NCBI RefSeq assembly: GCF_001746295.1 | Contig: NZ_MJAH01000017.1 | Span: forward strand, 62,001-126,000 | DNA: 64,000 nt | Direction: 5' to 3' | Source of the DNA: Streptomyces sp. LUP47B | Lineage (GTDB): Bacteria; Actinomycetota; Actinomycetes; Streptomycetales; Streptomycetaceae | In this document: positions 8,932 to 17,418 of the stretch, piece by piece | How positions within the stretch are numbered: position 1 is the stretch's first letter | Layout of the letters: each line of letters begins with the position of its first letter | Notes under the pieces: generated by a model | What the model was told of the DNA's origin: nothing | What the model saw: the letters and a program-made list of their open reading frames with translations, nothing else | Databases searched by the model: none | Made by a program: the position numbers and the translations under genes

Positions 8932-9831
8932 GTGATCGACATCCCGGAGGAACTGGCGGCGACACAGGAGCTCTACAACGGCGACAAGGGCCGGGAGTTC
9001 ATCGCCGGACTGCCGGCCCTGATCGAGGACTTCCTGGAGCGCTGGCAGCTCAGACCTGACGGCTCCCCCATGCACGGCGTCGCCGCGCTGGTCCTGCCCG
9101 TCGTCCGCCGGACCGACGGCACCCCGGCCGCCCTCAAACTCCAGCTCCTCGACGAGGAGAGTGTCGGCGAACCCGTCGCCCTGCGCCTGTGGGACGGCGA
9201 CGGCGCGGTCCGCCTCCTCGACCACGACCCGGTCACCCACTCCATGCTCCTGGAGCGCCTCGACTCCGACCGCATGCTGTCCACGCTGCCCGGCACCCGT
9301 GACGCGGTCCTCGTCATCGCCCATCTGCTCGCCCATCTGACCGCGGAGCCCGCCCCCGCCGGGATGCGCCGGCTCGGTGACATCGCGCGAGCCATGCTGG
9401 ACCGGACCCCCGAGGCCCTCAAGCGCGTCCCCGACCCCGAGGTCCGGCGCACCCTCGCCGACTGCGCGGCCGCCGTACGCGAAGTCGCCGACGAACCCGG
9501 CGACCGGCTCCTGCACTGGGACCTGCACGACGAGAACGTCCTCGCCGCCGAGCGCGCACCCTGGCTCGCCATCGACCCCAAACCCCTCGCCGGCGACCCC
9601 GGCTTCGAACTCTGGCCCGCCCTCGACAACCGCTTCGAAGCCGACGAGATCACCTGGCGCTTCGACGCCATGACCGACGTCCTCGGCCTGGATCGCGCAC
9701 GCGCGCGTGCCTGGACGCTGGGACGGCTGCTCCAGAACAGCCTCTGGGACATCGAGGACGGCCGCCCCACAGAACCCCGCCAACTCGAGATCGCCCACCG
9801 CCTGCGCACCCACCGGAGCCGACAGCCGTGA
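8932..9831 (+). CDS. aminoglycoside phosphotransferase, streptomycin 6-kinase-like
   Basis: A 299-residue kinase of the APH(6)/hydroxyurea-phosphotransferase family. The catalytic Brenner-type loop is LLHWDLHDENVLAA near residue 204. The metal-binding aspartate is in LAIDPKPLAGDPGFELWP, a pattern specific to streptomycin/hydroxyurea kinases. The start is taken at GTG 8932 (MIDIPEELAATQEL). It could inactivate streptomycin or phosphorylate an endogenous metabolite. No streptomycin pathway genes are nearby, so an intrinsic housekeeping or resistance copy is more likely than biosynthetic self-protection. Confidence 0.85.
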   Translation: MIDIPEELAATQELYNGDKGREFIAGLPALIEDFLERWQLRPDGSPMHGVAALVLPVVRRTDGTPAALKLQLLDEESVGEPVALRLWDGDGAVRLLDHDPVTHSMLLERLDSDRMLSTLPGTRDAVLVIAHLLAHLTAEPAPAGMRRLGDIARAMLDRTPEALKRVPDPEVRRTLADCAAAVREVADEPGDRLLHWDLHDENVLAAERAPWLAIDPKPLAGDPGFELWPALDNRFEADEITWRFDAMTDVLGLDRARARAWTLGRLLQNSLWDIEDGRPTEPRQLEIAHRLRTHRSRQP

Positions 9832-10301
9832 TCCGTCCCGCCACCCCCGCCGACCTCCCCGCGATCCACGCCCTCATCCGCGAACTCGCCGAATACGAAA
9901 GGGCGCTGGAGGAGGCGAAGGCGACCGAGGAGCAACTCCACGAGGCCCTCTTCGGCCCCCGTCCCGCCACCTACGCGCACGTGGCGACCGACTCCACGGA
10001 TTCGGTGATCGGCTACGCGATCTGGTTCCTCAACTTCTCCACCTGGCGCGGAGTCCACGGCATCTACCTGGAGGACCTCTACGTCCGCCCCACGGCCCGC
10101 GGCGGCGGCCACGGCAAGGCCCTGCTCACCGAGCTCGCCCGCATCTGCGTCGAGCGCGGCTACCAGCGCCTCGAATGGTCCGTCCTGAACTGGAACACCC
10201 CCGCGATCGACTTCTACGAGGCCCTAGGCGCCCGCCCCCAGAACGAGTGGACGGTGTACCGCCTGACGGACGAGGCCCTCGTCGAGGCGTCCGGCACATA
10301 G
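9828..10301 (+). CDS. GNAT N-acetyltransferase, diamine/spermidine acetyltransferase-like
   Basis: A 157-residue GNAT enzyme whose GTG start overlaps the TGA of the upstream kinase by 4 nt (GTGA), showing translational coupling. It resembles the SAT1/thialysine acetyltransferase group: RELAEYERALEEAKATEEQL near the N-terminus, IYLEDLYVRPTARGGGHGKA as the acetyl-CoA loop, and LEWSVLNWNTPAIDFYEALG near the C-terminus, all close to the family pattern. Polyamines or other small amines are likely acceptors. Its coupling to an aminoglycoside-type kinase is suggestive of joint amine detoxification, but that is inference. Confidence 0.88.
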   Translation: MIRPATPADLPAIHALIRELAEYERALEEAKATEEQLHEALFGPRPATYAHVATDSTDSVIGYAIWFLNFSTWRGVHGIYLEDLYVRPTARGGGHGKALLTELARICVERGYQRLEWSVLNWNTPAIDFYEALGARPQNEWTVYRLTDEALVEASGT

Positions 10302-10319
10302 AGAGCCCTCGCGCGGGCG

Positions 10320-11402
10320 TCACCAGCTGATCCCTGCCGCCACCGGTCGGTGGTCGCTGCCCGTGGCCGGCAGTACCCAGGAGCTCTCCGGCTTCACACC
10401 GCGCACCAGGATCTGGTCGATCCGCGCCACCGGGAACTTCGCCGGCCAGGTGAAACCGAAGCCCTCCCCCGCCGTGTCCTGGACCGATTGCAGCCGTGAG
10501 GTCAGGCCGGCGAACGCGCGGTCGTCCGTCGTGCCGTTCAAATCGCCGAGCAGCACCACCCGCCCGCTCGGCTCTGCGGCCACGGCCTTGGCGAGCGCCT
10601 TCGCATTACGGTCCCGGCTGTCCGTCCAGAAGCCCATCCTGGGCATCACGCGTACGGACCCCAGGTGGGCCACGTACACCGCCAGCGGACCCCGGCTCGT
10701 CGCCACCGTCGCGCGCAAAGCACGGTTGTAGGACAGCTTGACGGCGGCCGGCTTGGTGTCCCCCAGCGGCCCGGCGTCCATCTCGGTGTCCACCGGCCGG
10801 ACGTCCGACAGCGGCAGCCTGCTCCACAGCCCGACCGTGCCGAGCACCGCGTGGTACGGATACGCCTTCGCCAGCGCCTTCTCGTACACCGGCTTCGCCT
10901 GCGCGGTGATCTCCTCCACGCCCAACACGTCCGCCCCCGAGGCCGCCAGGTCGCGGGCCGTGCCGGCCGGGTCGGGGTTGTCGGCACCGACGTTGTGGCC
11001 GGCCACGACGAGTTCACCGCCCGAGTGGGACCTGTCGCCGAGCAGCCCGCCGAAGAGACTCAGCCACACCATGACCGGCAGCAGCAACGCGACCACCGCG
11101 GAGGCGGAGCGGCGCCACAGCGCCCCGGCCAGCAGCACCGGCACGAACAGCCCGAACCACGGCAGGAAAGTCTCCACCAGACTGCCGAGACCCCCGTAGT
11201 CAGTGATCTCCGCGTGCAGCAGCATCAGCAGGCCCAGCAGCAGCGCCAGCGCCGCGAGCACCGGGCCGCGCTTCCAGGGACCCGGCCCGGAGCAGGCGCG
11301 GACCACCCGACGGAGGCCGGCCCACCGGACACCGGAGCCACCCTGTGAAGACGGGTGGGTCCGGCGGGTCGCAGTCCGGACCGAGGGCGGGTTTCTCGTC
11401 AT
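10320..11402 (-). CDS. endonuclease/exonuclease/phosphatase (EEP) family membrane protein
   Basis: A 360-residue protein with three hydrophobic segments between residues about 45 and 120, followed by a DNase I-like EEP domain. Diagnostic motifs are VVAGHNVGADNPDPAG (first Asn), VLGVEEI (metal-binding Glu), VVLLGDLNGTTDDRAF (Asp/Asn) and the C-terminal TGSDHRPVAAGISW (Asp-His). The catalytic domain should face outside the cell. Substrates of the family range from phosphoinositides to DNA and cannot be picked here. ATG 11402 is preferred to an upstream TTG at 11414. It is convergent with the acetyltransferase gene. Confidence 0.82.
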   Translation of the reverse strand: MTRNPPSVRTATRRTHPSSQGGSGVRWAGLRRVVRACSGPGPWKRGPVLAALALLLGLLMLLHAEITDYGGLGSLVETFLPWFGLFVPVLLAGALWRRSASAVVALLLPVMVWLSLFGGLLGDRSHSGGELVVAGHNVGADNPDPAGTARDLAASGADVLGVEEITAQAKPVYEKALAKAYPYHAVLGTVGLWSRLPLSDVRPVDTEMDAGPLGDTKPAAVKLSYNRALRATVATSRGPLAVYVAHLGSVRVMPRMGFWTDSRDRNAKALAKAVAAEPSGRVVLLGDLNGTTDDRAFAGLTSRLQSVQDTAGEGFGFTWPAKFPVARIDQILVRGVKPESSWVLPATGSDHRPVAAGISW

Positions 11403-11489
11403 ACGACCAGTCAAGACAGCACGGTGTTGCCGGCCCGTATGCGGTTTTCGATACGCCGACGATATGCACCCGCTCGTAGCATCGAAGGC

Positions 11490-12191
11490 ATGCGTGTGTT
11501 GATCGTCGAGGACGAGCTCTACATGGCAGAAGCCATCCGCGATGGCCTACGCCTGGAAGCCATCGCCGCCGACATCGCGGGCGACGGCGACACCGCACTG
11601 GAACTGCTGAGCATCAACCCCTACGACATCGCCATCCTCGACCGGGACATCCCCGGCCCCTCCGGAGACGAGATCGCCAAACGCATCATCGACTCCGGCA
11701 GCGGCATGCCGATCCTCATGCTCACCGCCGCCGACCGCCTCGACGACAAGGCCACCGGCTTCGAACTCGGCGCCGACGACTACCTCACCAAACCCTTCGA
11801 GCTCCAGGAACTCGCACTCAGACTCAGAGCACTCGACCGCCGACGCGCCCACAGCAGGCCCCCCGTACGGCAGATCGCGGATCTGCGCCTCGACCCGTTC
11901 CGCCGAGAGGTCTACCGCAACGGCCGCTACGTCGCACTGACCAGGAAACAGTTCGCCGTCCTCGAAGTCCTCGTCGCCGCCGAAGGCGGAGTCGTCAGCG
12001 CCGAACAACTCCTGGAACGCGCGTGGGACGAGAACGCCGACCCGTTCACCAACGCCGTACGCATCACCGTCTCGGCCCTGCGCAAACGGCTCGGCGAACC
12101 CTGGGTCATCGCCACCGTGCCCGGCGCCGGATACCGCATCGACGCCCGGCCGGACACCGGCCACTGCCTCGGGGGAGACGAGCGTGGATAG
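11490..12191 (+). CDS. OmpR-family response regulator
   Basis: A 233-residue two-component regulator. The receiver domain starts MRVLIVEDELYMAEA with the acidic pocket Glu7/Asp8/Glu9. The phospho-acceptor is Asp51 in AILDRDIPGPSG, with MLTA and KPF completing the active site. The C-terminal winged helix ends with VRITVSALRKRLG and the hairpin IATVPGAGYRI, typical of OmpR/PhoB-type DNA binding. The start ATG 11490 follows GAAGGC. It overlaps the histidine kinase gene by 8 nt. The pair is an orphan relative to known named Streptomyces systems as far as I can tell. Confidence 0.92.
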   Translation: MRVLIVEDELYMAEAIRDGLRLEAIAADIAGDGDTALELLSINPYDIAILDRDIPGPSGDEIAKRIIDSGSGMPILMLTAADRLDDKATGFELGADDYLTKPFELQELALRLRALDRRRAHSRPPVRQIADLRLDPFRREVYRNGRYVALTRKQFAVLEVLVAAEGGVVSAEQLLERAWDENADPFTNAVRITVSALRKRLGEPWVIATVPGAGYRIDARPDTGHCLGGDERG

Positions 12192-13299
12192 GGCACCAGG
12201 CATGAGCGTCCGCCTCAAACTCACCCTCAGCTACGCCGGATTCCTCATGCTGGCCGGGGTCCTGCTGCTTGCCGCGGTATGGCTCTTCCTCCTGCGTTAC
12301 GTCCCCGACCGCGGGATGCTCTACAACCCCGACGACGGTCCCACGGGCGGCGTCTTCCCGATCCGCTCCGCCCTCCTCGCCGTATTCGCTCCGAGGGCGG
12401 CCGCCGTACTCGCCTTCCTGCTCGTGTTCGGCCTCGTCGGGGGCTGGATCCTCGCCGGCCGCATGCTCGCCCCCCTGACGCGCATCGCCGACGCCACACG
12501 CAGGGCCACACACGGATCCCTCTCCCACCGGATCAAGCTCCCGGGCCACAACGACGAGTTCCGCGAACTCGCCGACGCCTTCGACGCGATGCTCGCCCGC
12601 CTCGAAGCACACGTCGCCGAACAGCGCAGATTCGCGGCCAACGCCTCCCACGAGCTACGCACCCCGCTCGCCATCTCGAAGTCACTTCTCGACGTGGCCC
12701 GCACCGACCCCCACCACGACACCGCCGAACTCATCGACCGCCTCCACACCGTCAACACCCGGGCGATCGACCTCACCGAGGCACTGCTCCTGGTCAGCCG
12801 CGCCGAACAGCGATCCTTCACCCGACAACGCGTCGACCTGTCCCTCCTGGCGGAGGAGGCCACCGAAACACTCCTCCCCCTCGCGGAGAAGCACGGCGTC
12901 ACCCTCGAAACCGGCGGCGAGATCACCATCACGACCGGATCGCGGGCACTTCTGCTCCAGCTGACCACGAACCTCGTGCACAACGCGATCGTCCACAACC
13001 TGCCCGACGGGGGCACCGTGTGGGTCCATACCGACGCCCGCCCCGGGACGGCGGTGCTCACCGTCGAGAACACCGGTGAGCGACTCACCCCGGCACTGGT
13101 CTCGACCCTCACCGAACCCTTCCAGCGCGGCACCGAACGCATCCACACCGACCACGCGGGCGTCGGCCTCGGCCTGGCCATCGTCAAGACCATCGCCCAC
13201 GCCCACGACGGAATGCTCACCCTCGCCCCGCGCCCGGCCGGCGGCCTCCGGATCAGCGTGGAGCTGCCAACACAAATCCCCAGTTCAGACGAGGTCTGA
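12184..13299 (+). CDS. sensor histidine kinase
   Basis: A 371-residue membrane kinase and partner of the upstream regulator. It has two transmembrane segments (about residues 20-40 and 77-95) around a short extracellular loop of some 35 residues, then a HAMP domain. The phospho-acceptor histidine is in FAANASHELRTPLA, the N box is LVHNAIVHNLPDG, and the G box is GVGLGLAIVKTIAHAHDG. The small sensor loop suggests sensing within or at the membrane. The start is GTG 12184, which overlaps the regulator gene; ATG 12202 is a possible alternative. The stop lies inside a terminator-like hairpin belonging to the tRNA region. Confidence 0.92.
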   Translation: MDRAPGMSVRLKLTLSYAGFLMLAGVLLLAAVWLFLLRYVPDRGMLYNPDDGPTGGVFPIRSALLAVFAPRAAAVLAFLLVFGLVGGWILAGRMLAPLTRIADATRRATHGSLSHRIKLPGHNDEFRELADAFDAMLARLEAHVAEQRRFAANASHELRTPLAISKSLLDVARTDPHHDTAELIDRLHTVNTRAIDLTEALLLVSRAEQRSFTRQRVDLSLLAEEATETLLPLAEKHGVTLETGGEITITTGSRALLLQLTTNLVHNAIVHNLPDGGTVWVHTDARPGTAVLTVENTGERLTPALVSTLTEPFQRGTERIHTDHAGVGLGLAIVKTIAHAHDGMLTLAPRPAGGLRISVELPTQIPSSDEV

Positions 13300-13309
13300 C
13301 CTGGGGATT
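13275..13309 (-). terminator. original tRNA-Thr terminator, now displaced
   Basis: A near-perfect hairpin with arms 13275-13290 and 13294-13309, one mismatch and a 3-nt loop, followed on the minus strand by TTGTGTT. Its sequence is clearly related to the hairpin at 14170-14200 next to the intact tRNA. It is read here as the terminator that belonged to the tRNA gene before an element inserted. Confidence 0.55.
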
Positions 13310-13357
13310 GACAGAGCCCCCTGTCGGATTCGAACCGACGACCTACGCATTACAAGT
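13310..13357 (-). repeat. duplicated 3' end of tRNA-Thr (distal att site)
   Basis: This 48-nt block matches 14203-14250 at 46 positions and covers the 3' half of tRNA-Thr from the anticodon loop (CTTGTAA) through the T arm to the discriminator base. The 5' half of a tRNA is absent. It is the attachment-site copy expected at the far end of an element integrated into the tRNA-Thr gene. Confidence 0.75.
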
Positions 13358-13438
13358 TGTCCGAACTTGTTCCGGGGGCGTCCAGGGGTGTTCGCGAAAG
13401 ACACTCCCAACCAGGTCAGAAGGATCGACGGACCCATC

Positions 13439-13640
13439 GGACGACAGCGGATGGTGGTGGACCGAGTGGCTACCCTGGGTCTCGAAGTGCTCTGCGGCGA
13501 GCAGGACACTGCGCTCCTCGATGGCCCCGCGCTCGGCGGCGGTCAGGAGAAACCCCTGACCGCCATTGCGGGCGCTCCTGCGGTTCGCGGTGGTTGCCGC
13601 GCTCTGGGGCGCCGCTCGGACCTCCACCGGCAGGTCGCCG
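13439..13640 (-). pseudogene. fragment resembling a DUF3883/NO VEIN-domain protein
   Basis: On the minus strand about 66 residues show protein-like composition: GYVPGDLPVEVRAAP, then NGGQGFLLTAAERGAIEERS and LAAEHFETQG. The GQGF...ER.AIE...A..HF...G pattern is that of the start of DUF3883 domains, found in restriction and defence proteins. The frame then degenerates and no full domain follows. It lies inside the element relic, so it may be decayed cargo. The assignment is from memory of the family pattern only. Confidence 0.3.
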
Positions 13641-13677
13641 GGAACGTAGCCACGCCTGCGGTGAGCGCCTTCACCGG

Positions 13678-14162
13678 TTCGATCCGTGCCCGCCGGACTG
13701 CCAGACGCACAAGAACTACAAGCGCGGGTGCCCCAAGCCGTGCCCGAAGGACTGCACAAAGCACGCGAGCGCCTGCCCGGAACGCAAGGGCGGGGGGCCT
13801 GGTCTTCACTCGCCCGAAGACCAAGAAGAGCAGGAACGCCGTGCCCATCCGCCGCCGTTGAGCAAGTGGCGGCTGGAGACAAGTGGCAGGAACACAGGCT
13901 GGTCTTCACCCGCCAGGACTGGGAAGAGTTCAAGGAACTGCTCGAAGAAGCCGGGATCGACGACCGCCGCCTCTACGACGGCAGCCCCCACACCACCGGC
14001 ACGATGCTGAACGAACTCGGGGTGGATATGCCAACCATCATGGAGATCCTCCGGCACACCCAGATCAGCCAGACCCGCAGGTACGTGAAGGGCAGATCAC
14101 ATTCTCCCAGGACCGAGAGCACGGACAGCCTCGCGGCACGCGCCCGTCGCCGCCTCCTCTGA
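13678..14162 (+). pseudogene. tyrosine integrase relic of an integrative element (frameshifted)
   Basis: This is a broken phage/AICE-type tyrosine recombinase. The first recognisable part, PCPPDCQTHKNYKRGCPKPC, matches the cysteine-rich region of actinomycete integrases. It continues after a frameshift near 13790 as GLVFTRPKTKKSR, then after a second break near 13860 as LVFTRQDWEEFKELLEEAGI. The C-terminal catalytic part HTTGTMLNELGVDMPTIMEI and LRHTQISQTRRYVKG keeps the box II His and the nucleophile Tyr. The N-terminal third and the core catalytic Arg region are missing. It points toward the intact tRNA-Thr, as expected for int next to attP. Confidence 0.75.
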
Positions 14163-14164
14163 GC

Positions 14165-14200
14165 AAAAAAGCCCAGCTCAGACAGGGTCTGAGCTGGGCT
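14165..14200 (-). terminator. rho-independent terminator of tRNA-Thr
   Basis: A perfect 14-bp stem (arms 14170-14183 and 14187-14200) with a 3-nt loop, followed on the minus strand by six T residues. It lies 8 nt beyond the 3' end of the tRNA. Confidence 0.85.
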
Positions 14201-14202
14201 TC

Positions 14203-14250
14203 GACAGAGCCCCCTGTCGGATTCGAACCGACGACCTGCTCATTACAAGT
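14203..14250 (-). repeat. tRNA-proximal att repeat
   Basis: Second copy of the 48-nt repeat at 13310-13357. It overlaps the 3' half of the intact tRNA-Thr, which is the usual core attachment site used by tyrosine integrases of actinomycete integrative elements. Confidence 0.75.
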
Positions 14251-14281
14251 GAGCTGCTCGTTCCAGCTGAGCTAAGGAGGC
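14208..14281 (-). tRNA. tRNA-Thr (anticodon UGU)
   Basis: Read on the minus strand the 74-nt gene begins GCCTCCTTAGCTCAG. It has the anticodon stem GCTCA/TGAGC around the loop CTTGTAA, giving anticodon TGT (UGU), and ends in the T arm GTCGGTTCGAATCCGAC and acceptor AGGGGGC with discriminator T. The acceptor stem pairs fully with one G-U. CCA is not encoded. The 3' half is the integration site of the decayed element at lower coordinates. Confidence 0.93.
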
Positions 14282-14456
14282 GCCGCGTACCAGAACGCCG
14301 TACGCGAAGGCGCCTCCACTGTACACAGCGCCCGTTTCCTCTAGCCACGAAGTTCCGCACACCACGCGCTTCCAAAACCGTGCGTAACCATCCGTGCACC
14401 CGTTCGTTGATCGAGCTGACGTGCTGTTCCGAAGATCGGATCGTCAGGGAGGGGTC

Positions 14457-15746
14457 GTGGGGGAGACAGAGACCGAGCGCGTCAAACGCGAGGACCTCGG
14501 CATCGGCGACCGCCAAAAGCACCACACACGCAAGGCGACTCCGCTGAAGGCCCACGCCAAGGCGCACGACACGCATCACCGCCTCTATCGGTTTCGCTTC
14601 TACCCGACCGCGGAGCAGGCCGAGCAGTTGGAGCGGACGTTCGGAGCATGTCGGTGGGTCTACAACGAGGGACTGGCGCTGCGTTCGGGGGCCTGGGAAC
14701 GGCACCGAGTGAACGTGGGGTTTGCGGAGACCTGTCGGGCGCTGACGGGGTGGAAGCGGAAGGAGGAGACGGCGTGGTTGAGAGATGTGTCGTCGACGGT
14801 GCTTCAGCAGTCGCTGCGTCACCTGGATCAGGCGTACGGCCGTTTCTTCAAGGGTGAGGCCAGGTCTCCGAGGCGGAAGAAGAAGGGTCGTTCGCGGGAT
14901 ACGGCGACGTATGTGCGTACAGGGTTCAAGTGGGTGGAGGATCCGGCGCGGCCGGGAACTGGGCTGATCACGTTGGCCAAGCAGTCTGAGCCGCTGGACA
15001 TCAGGTGGTCTCGGGCGCTGCCTGCTGGGGAGGTTCCCGTGCGGTTGTCGGTGACGCGGGACCGGGCTGGCCGGTACTTCGTGTCCGTGCTGGTGGAGGA
15101 GCGGATAGCTCCGCTGCCTGTGGTGTTCGTGCCGGGGACGCGGGAGCCGAAGGCAGTGGGGGTGGATGTCGGGCTGGCGTCACTGGTGATCCTGGACGAC
15201 GGGACGAAGTTCGCTCATCCACGGCTGTTGAAGCGGTACGCGGAGAAGTTGGCGCGGTTGCAGCGGGATCTGCACCGCAAGGTGCGGGGGTCGAAGAACC
15301 GGCAGAAGGTCCGGGAGAAGATCGCGCGGTTGTACGCCCTGATCAGTGACGTACGCAGGGACATGCTGAACCAGCTCACCGCCCGTCTCGTGCGCGAGAA
15401 CCAAGTGCTCGTGGTGGAAGACCTGTCGGTGGCGACCTTGATGTCTGCGGTGCGCGGCAAGGGGCGGCGGCGGAAGGCGAAGCTGAACCAGGCGATCGTC
15501 GACGCTTCGTGGGGCGAGTTGCTTCGGCAGTTGCGCTACAAGTGCGAGTGGTACGGCCGGACGCTTGTGGTCGTGGACCGGTTCTTCCCTTCGACGAGGC
15601 GGTGCTCCGCCTGTCACGTCATGGGTCCGAGGATGGATGTCTCGGTTCGGCAGTGGACGTGTGCCGGGTGCGGGATCCTGCATGATCGCGATGTGAACGC
15701 CGCCGTGAACCTCCGAGACGAGGGTTTGCGTTTGCTGGCCGCGTAG
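14457..15746 (+). CDS. tnpB: TnpB RNA-guided nuclease (OMEGA effector)
   Basis: A 429-residue TnpB, full length for the family. After an N-terminal helix-turn-helix (RLYRFRFYPTAEQAEQLE) it carries a split RuvC site: the Asp in AVGVDVGLASLVIL near residue 235, the Glu in VLVVEDLSVATL, and the Asp in HDRDVNAAVNLR. A zinc finger CSAC...CAGC lies between the last two. All catalytic residues are intact, so it could be active, cutting DNA next to a target-adjacent motif under guidance by its own 3' RNA. GTG 14457 is chosen for the AGGGAGGGG ribosome site 4-10 nt upstream. Confidence 0.9.
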   Translation: MGETETERVKREDLGIGDRQKHHTRKATPLKAHAKAHDTHHRLYRFRFYPTAEQAEQLERTFGACRWVYNEGLALRSGAWERHRVNVGFAETCRALTGWKRKEETAWLRDVSSTVLQQSLRHLDQAYGRFFKGEARSPRRKKKGRSRDTATYVRTGFKWVEDPARPGTGLITLAKQSEPLDIRWSRALPAGEVPVRLSVTRDRAGRYFVSVLVEERIAPLPVVFVPGTREPKAVGVDVGLASLVILDDGTKFAHPRLLKRYAEKLARLQRDLHRKVRGSKNRQKVREKIARLYALISDVRRDMLNQLTARLVRENQVLVVEDLSVATLMSAVRGKGRRRKAKLNQAIVDASWGELLRQLRYKCEWYGRTLVVVDRFFPSTRRCSACHVMGPRMDVSVRQWTCAGCGILHDRDVNAAVNLRDEGLRLLAA

Positions 15747-15873
15747 AGCGCGGCCGTTGCAGTACGGACCGACGGGCCGTCGGCCGGAATGCCTGTGGAG
15801 TCCGTGTAAGACCGGTCAGACGCAGCTCACCAGGGCTGGGCGTGGTCGGCTGTGGGTGATGAAGCAGGAAGCC
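15720..15873 (+). ncRNA. candidate omega-RNA scaffold of the first TnpB
   Basis: Known TnpB guide RNAs span the 3' end of tnpB and the element's right end, with the guide taken from DNA just past the end. Here the 130 nt after the stop are structured: CCGACGG/CCGTCGG at 15769-15783, then further GC-rich arms. They end at GAAGCAGGAAGCC, after which the sequence changes in character. The guide would start at 15874 (GAAGAGCAAGG). The extent is inferred, not observed. Confidence 0.35.
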
Positions 15874-16065
15874 GAAGAGCAAGGTCAAAAGTGCGTCGCT
15901 CTGCCCCGTTCGAAAGTTTCCGCGAAGTTCACAGTCCTCCAGGTACTGACATACGCGTGAACGCCGGGTACCGTCCAAGCCAGTCCACTCGTGTGGACTA
16001 CACCACCACCTTCCTACAACGGATCGTCCGGCACGTTCCTGCCGGTAGAAGGGGGCCTCTGAGCC
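15747..16065. other. tnpB-msiK intergenic region
   Basis: No gene is seen in these 319 nt. The first half is the probable right end and guide-RNA scaffold of the TnpB element. The second half is the control region of msiK, with a dre-like operator at 15992-16007 and a GAAGGGGGC ribosome site about 10 nt before the msiK ATG. Confidence 0.6.
15992..16007 (+). promoter_or_regulatory. DasR-type (dre-like) operator upstream of msiK
   Basis: The core TGGACTACACCA (15994-16005), read on the other strand as TGGTGTAGTCCA, matches 10 of 12 positions of the DasR core TGGTCTAGACCA. It lies 61 nt before the msiK start, a usual operator position. Control of sugar-transport genes by DasR in response to aminosugars is established; binding at this site is inference. 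Confidence 0.4.
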
Positions 16066-17202
<1,137 letters not shown>

Positions 17203-17237
17203 GGACGTACGGCAGCAATTCACCCTGGTTGACGAAG

Positions 17238-17266
17238 AGGGCCCCGCGGAGCGTCCGCGGGGCCCT
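17238..17266 (+). terminator. terminator after msiK
   Basis: A 13-bp GC-rich perfect stem (AGGGCCCCGCGGA and its complement) with a 3-nt loop, followed by TCTC, 35 nt past the msiK stop. Confidence 0.75.
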
Positions 17267-17418
17267 TCTCGCGTCCGGAGGGTGTCGACAAATACCCCGG
17301 CACACCGGTCATTTCGAGCAGTGTGCGTCAACGCCCTACCCAAAAATCGGCACCGTCTCATCCCCCGAACCGGTGACTAAATGTCGCCAAATCATTACCG
17401 CACGCTACCCTCACACGC

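Larger units (their letters stand above)
14405..15873 (+). mobile_element. TnpB-only IS200/IS605-type element (boundaries approximate)
   Basis: The segment holds one full-length tnpB and no tnpA. The right end is placed after GAAGCAGGAAGCC at 15873, a sequence that from memory recurs at the 3' ends of Streptomyces TnpB elements. The left end is uncertain: a TTGAT pentamer at 14407-14411 could be the target-adjacent motif, as in ISDra2. No terminal inverted repeats are expected. It sits between tRNA-Thr and the msiK promoter. Confidence 0.5.

Noticed and set aside
11490..13299. Naming the two-component pair cutRS or another named system
   Set aside because: The regulator's N-terminal sequence (MRVLIVEDELYMAEA, AILDRDIPGPSG) does not match what I remember of CutR closely enough, and no diagnostic neighbour is present.
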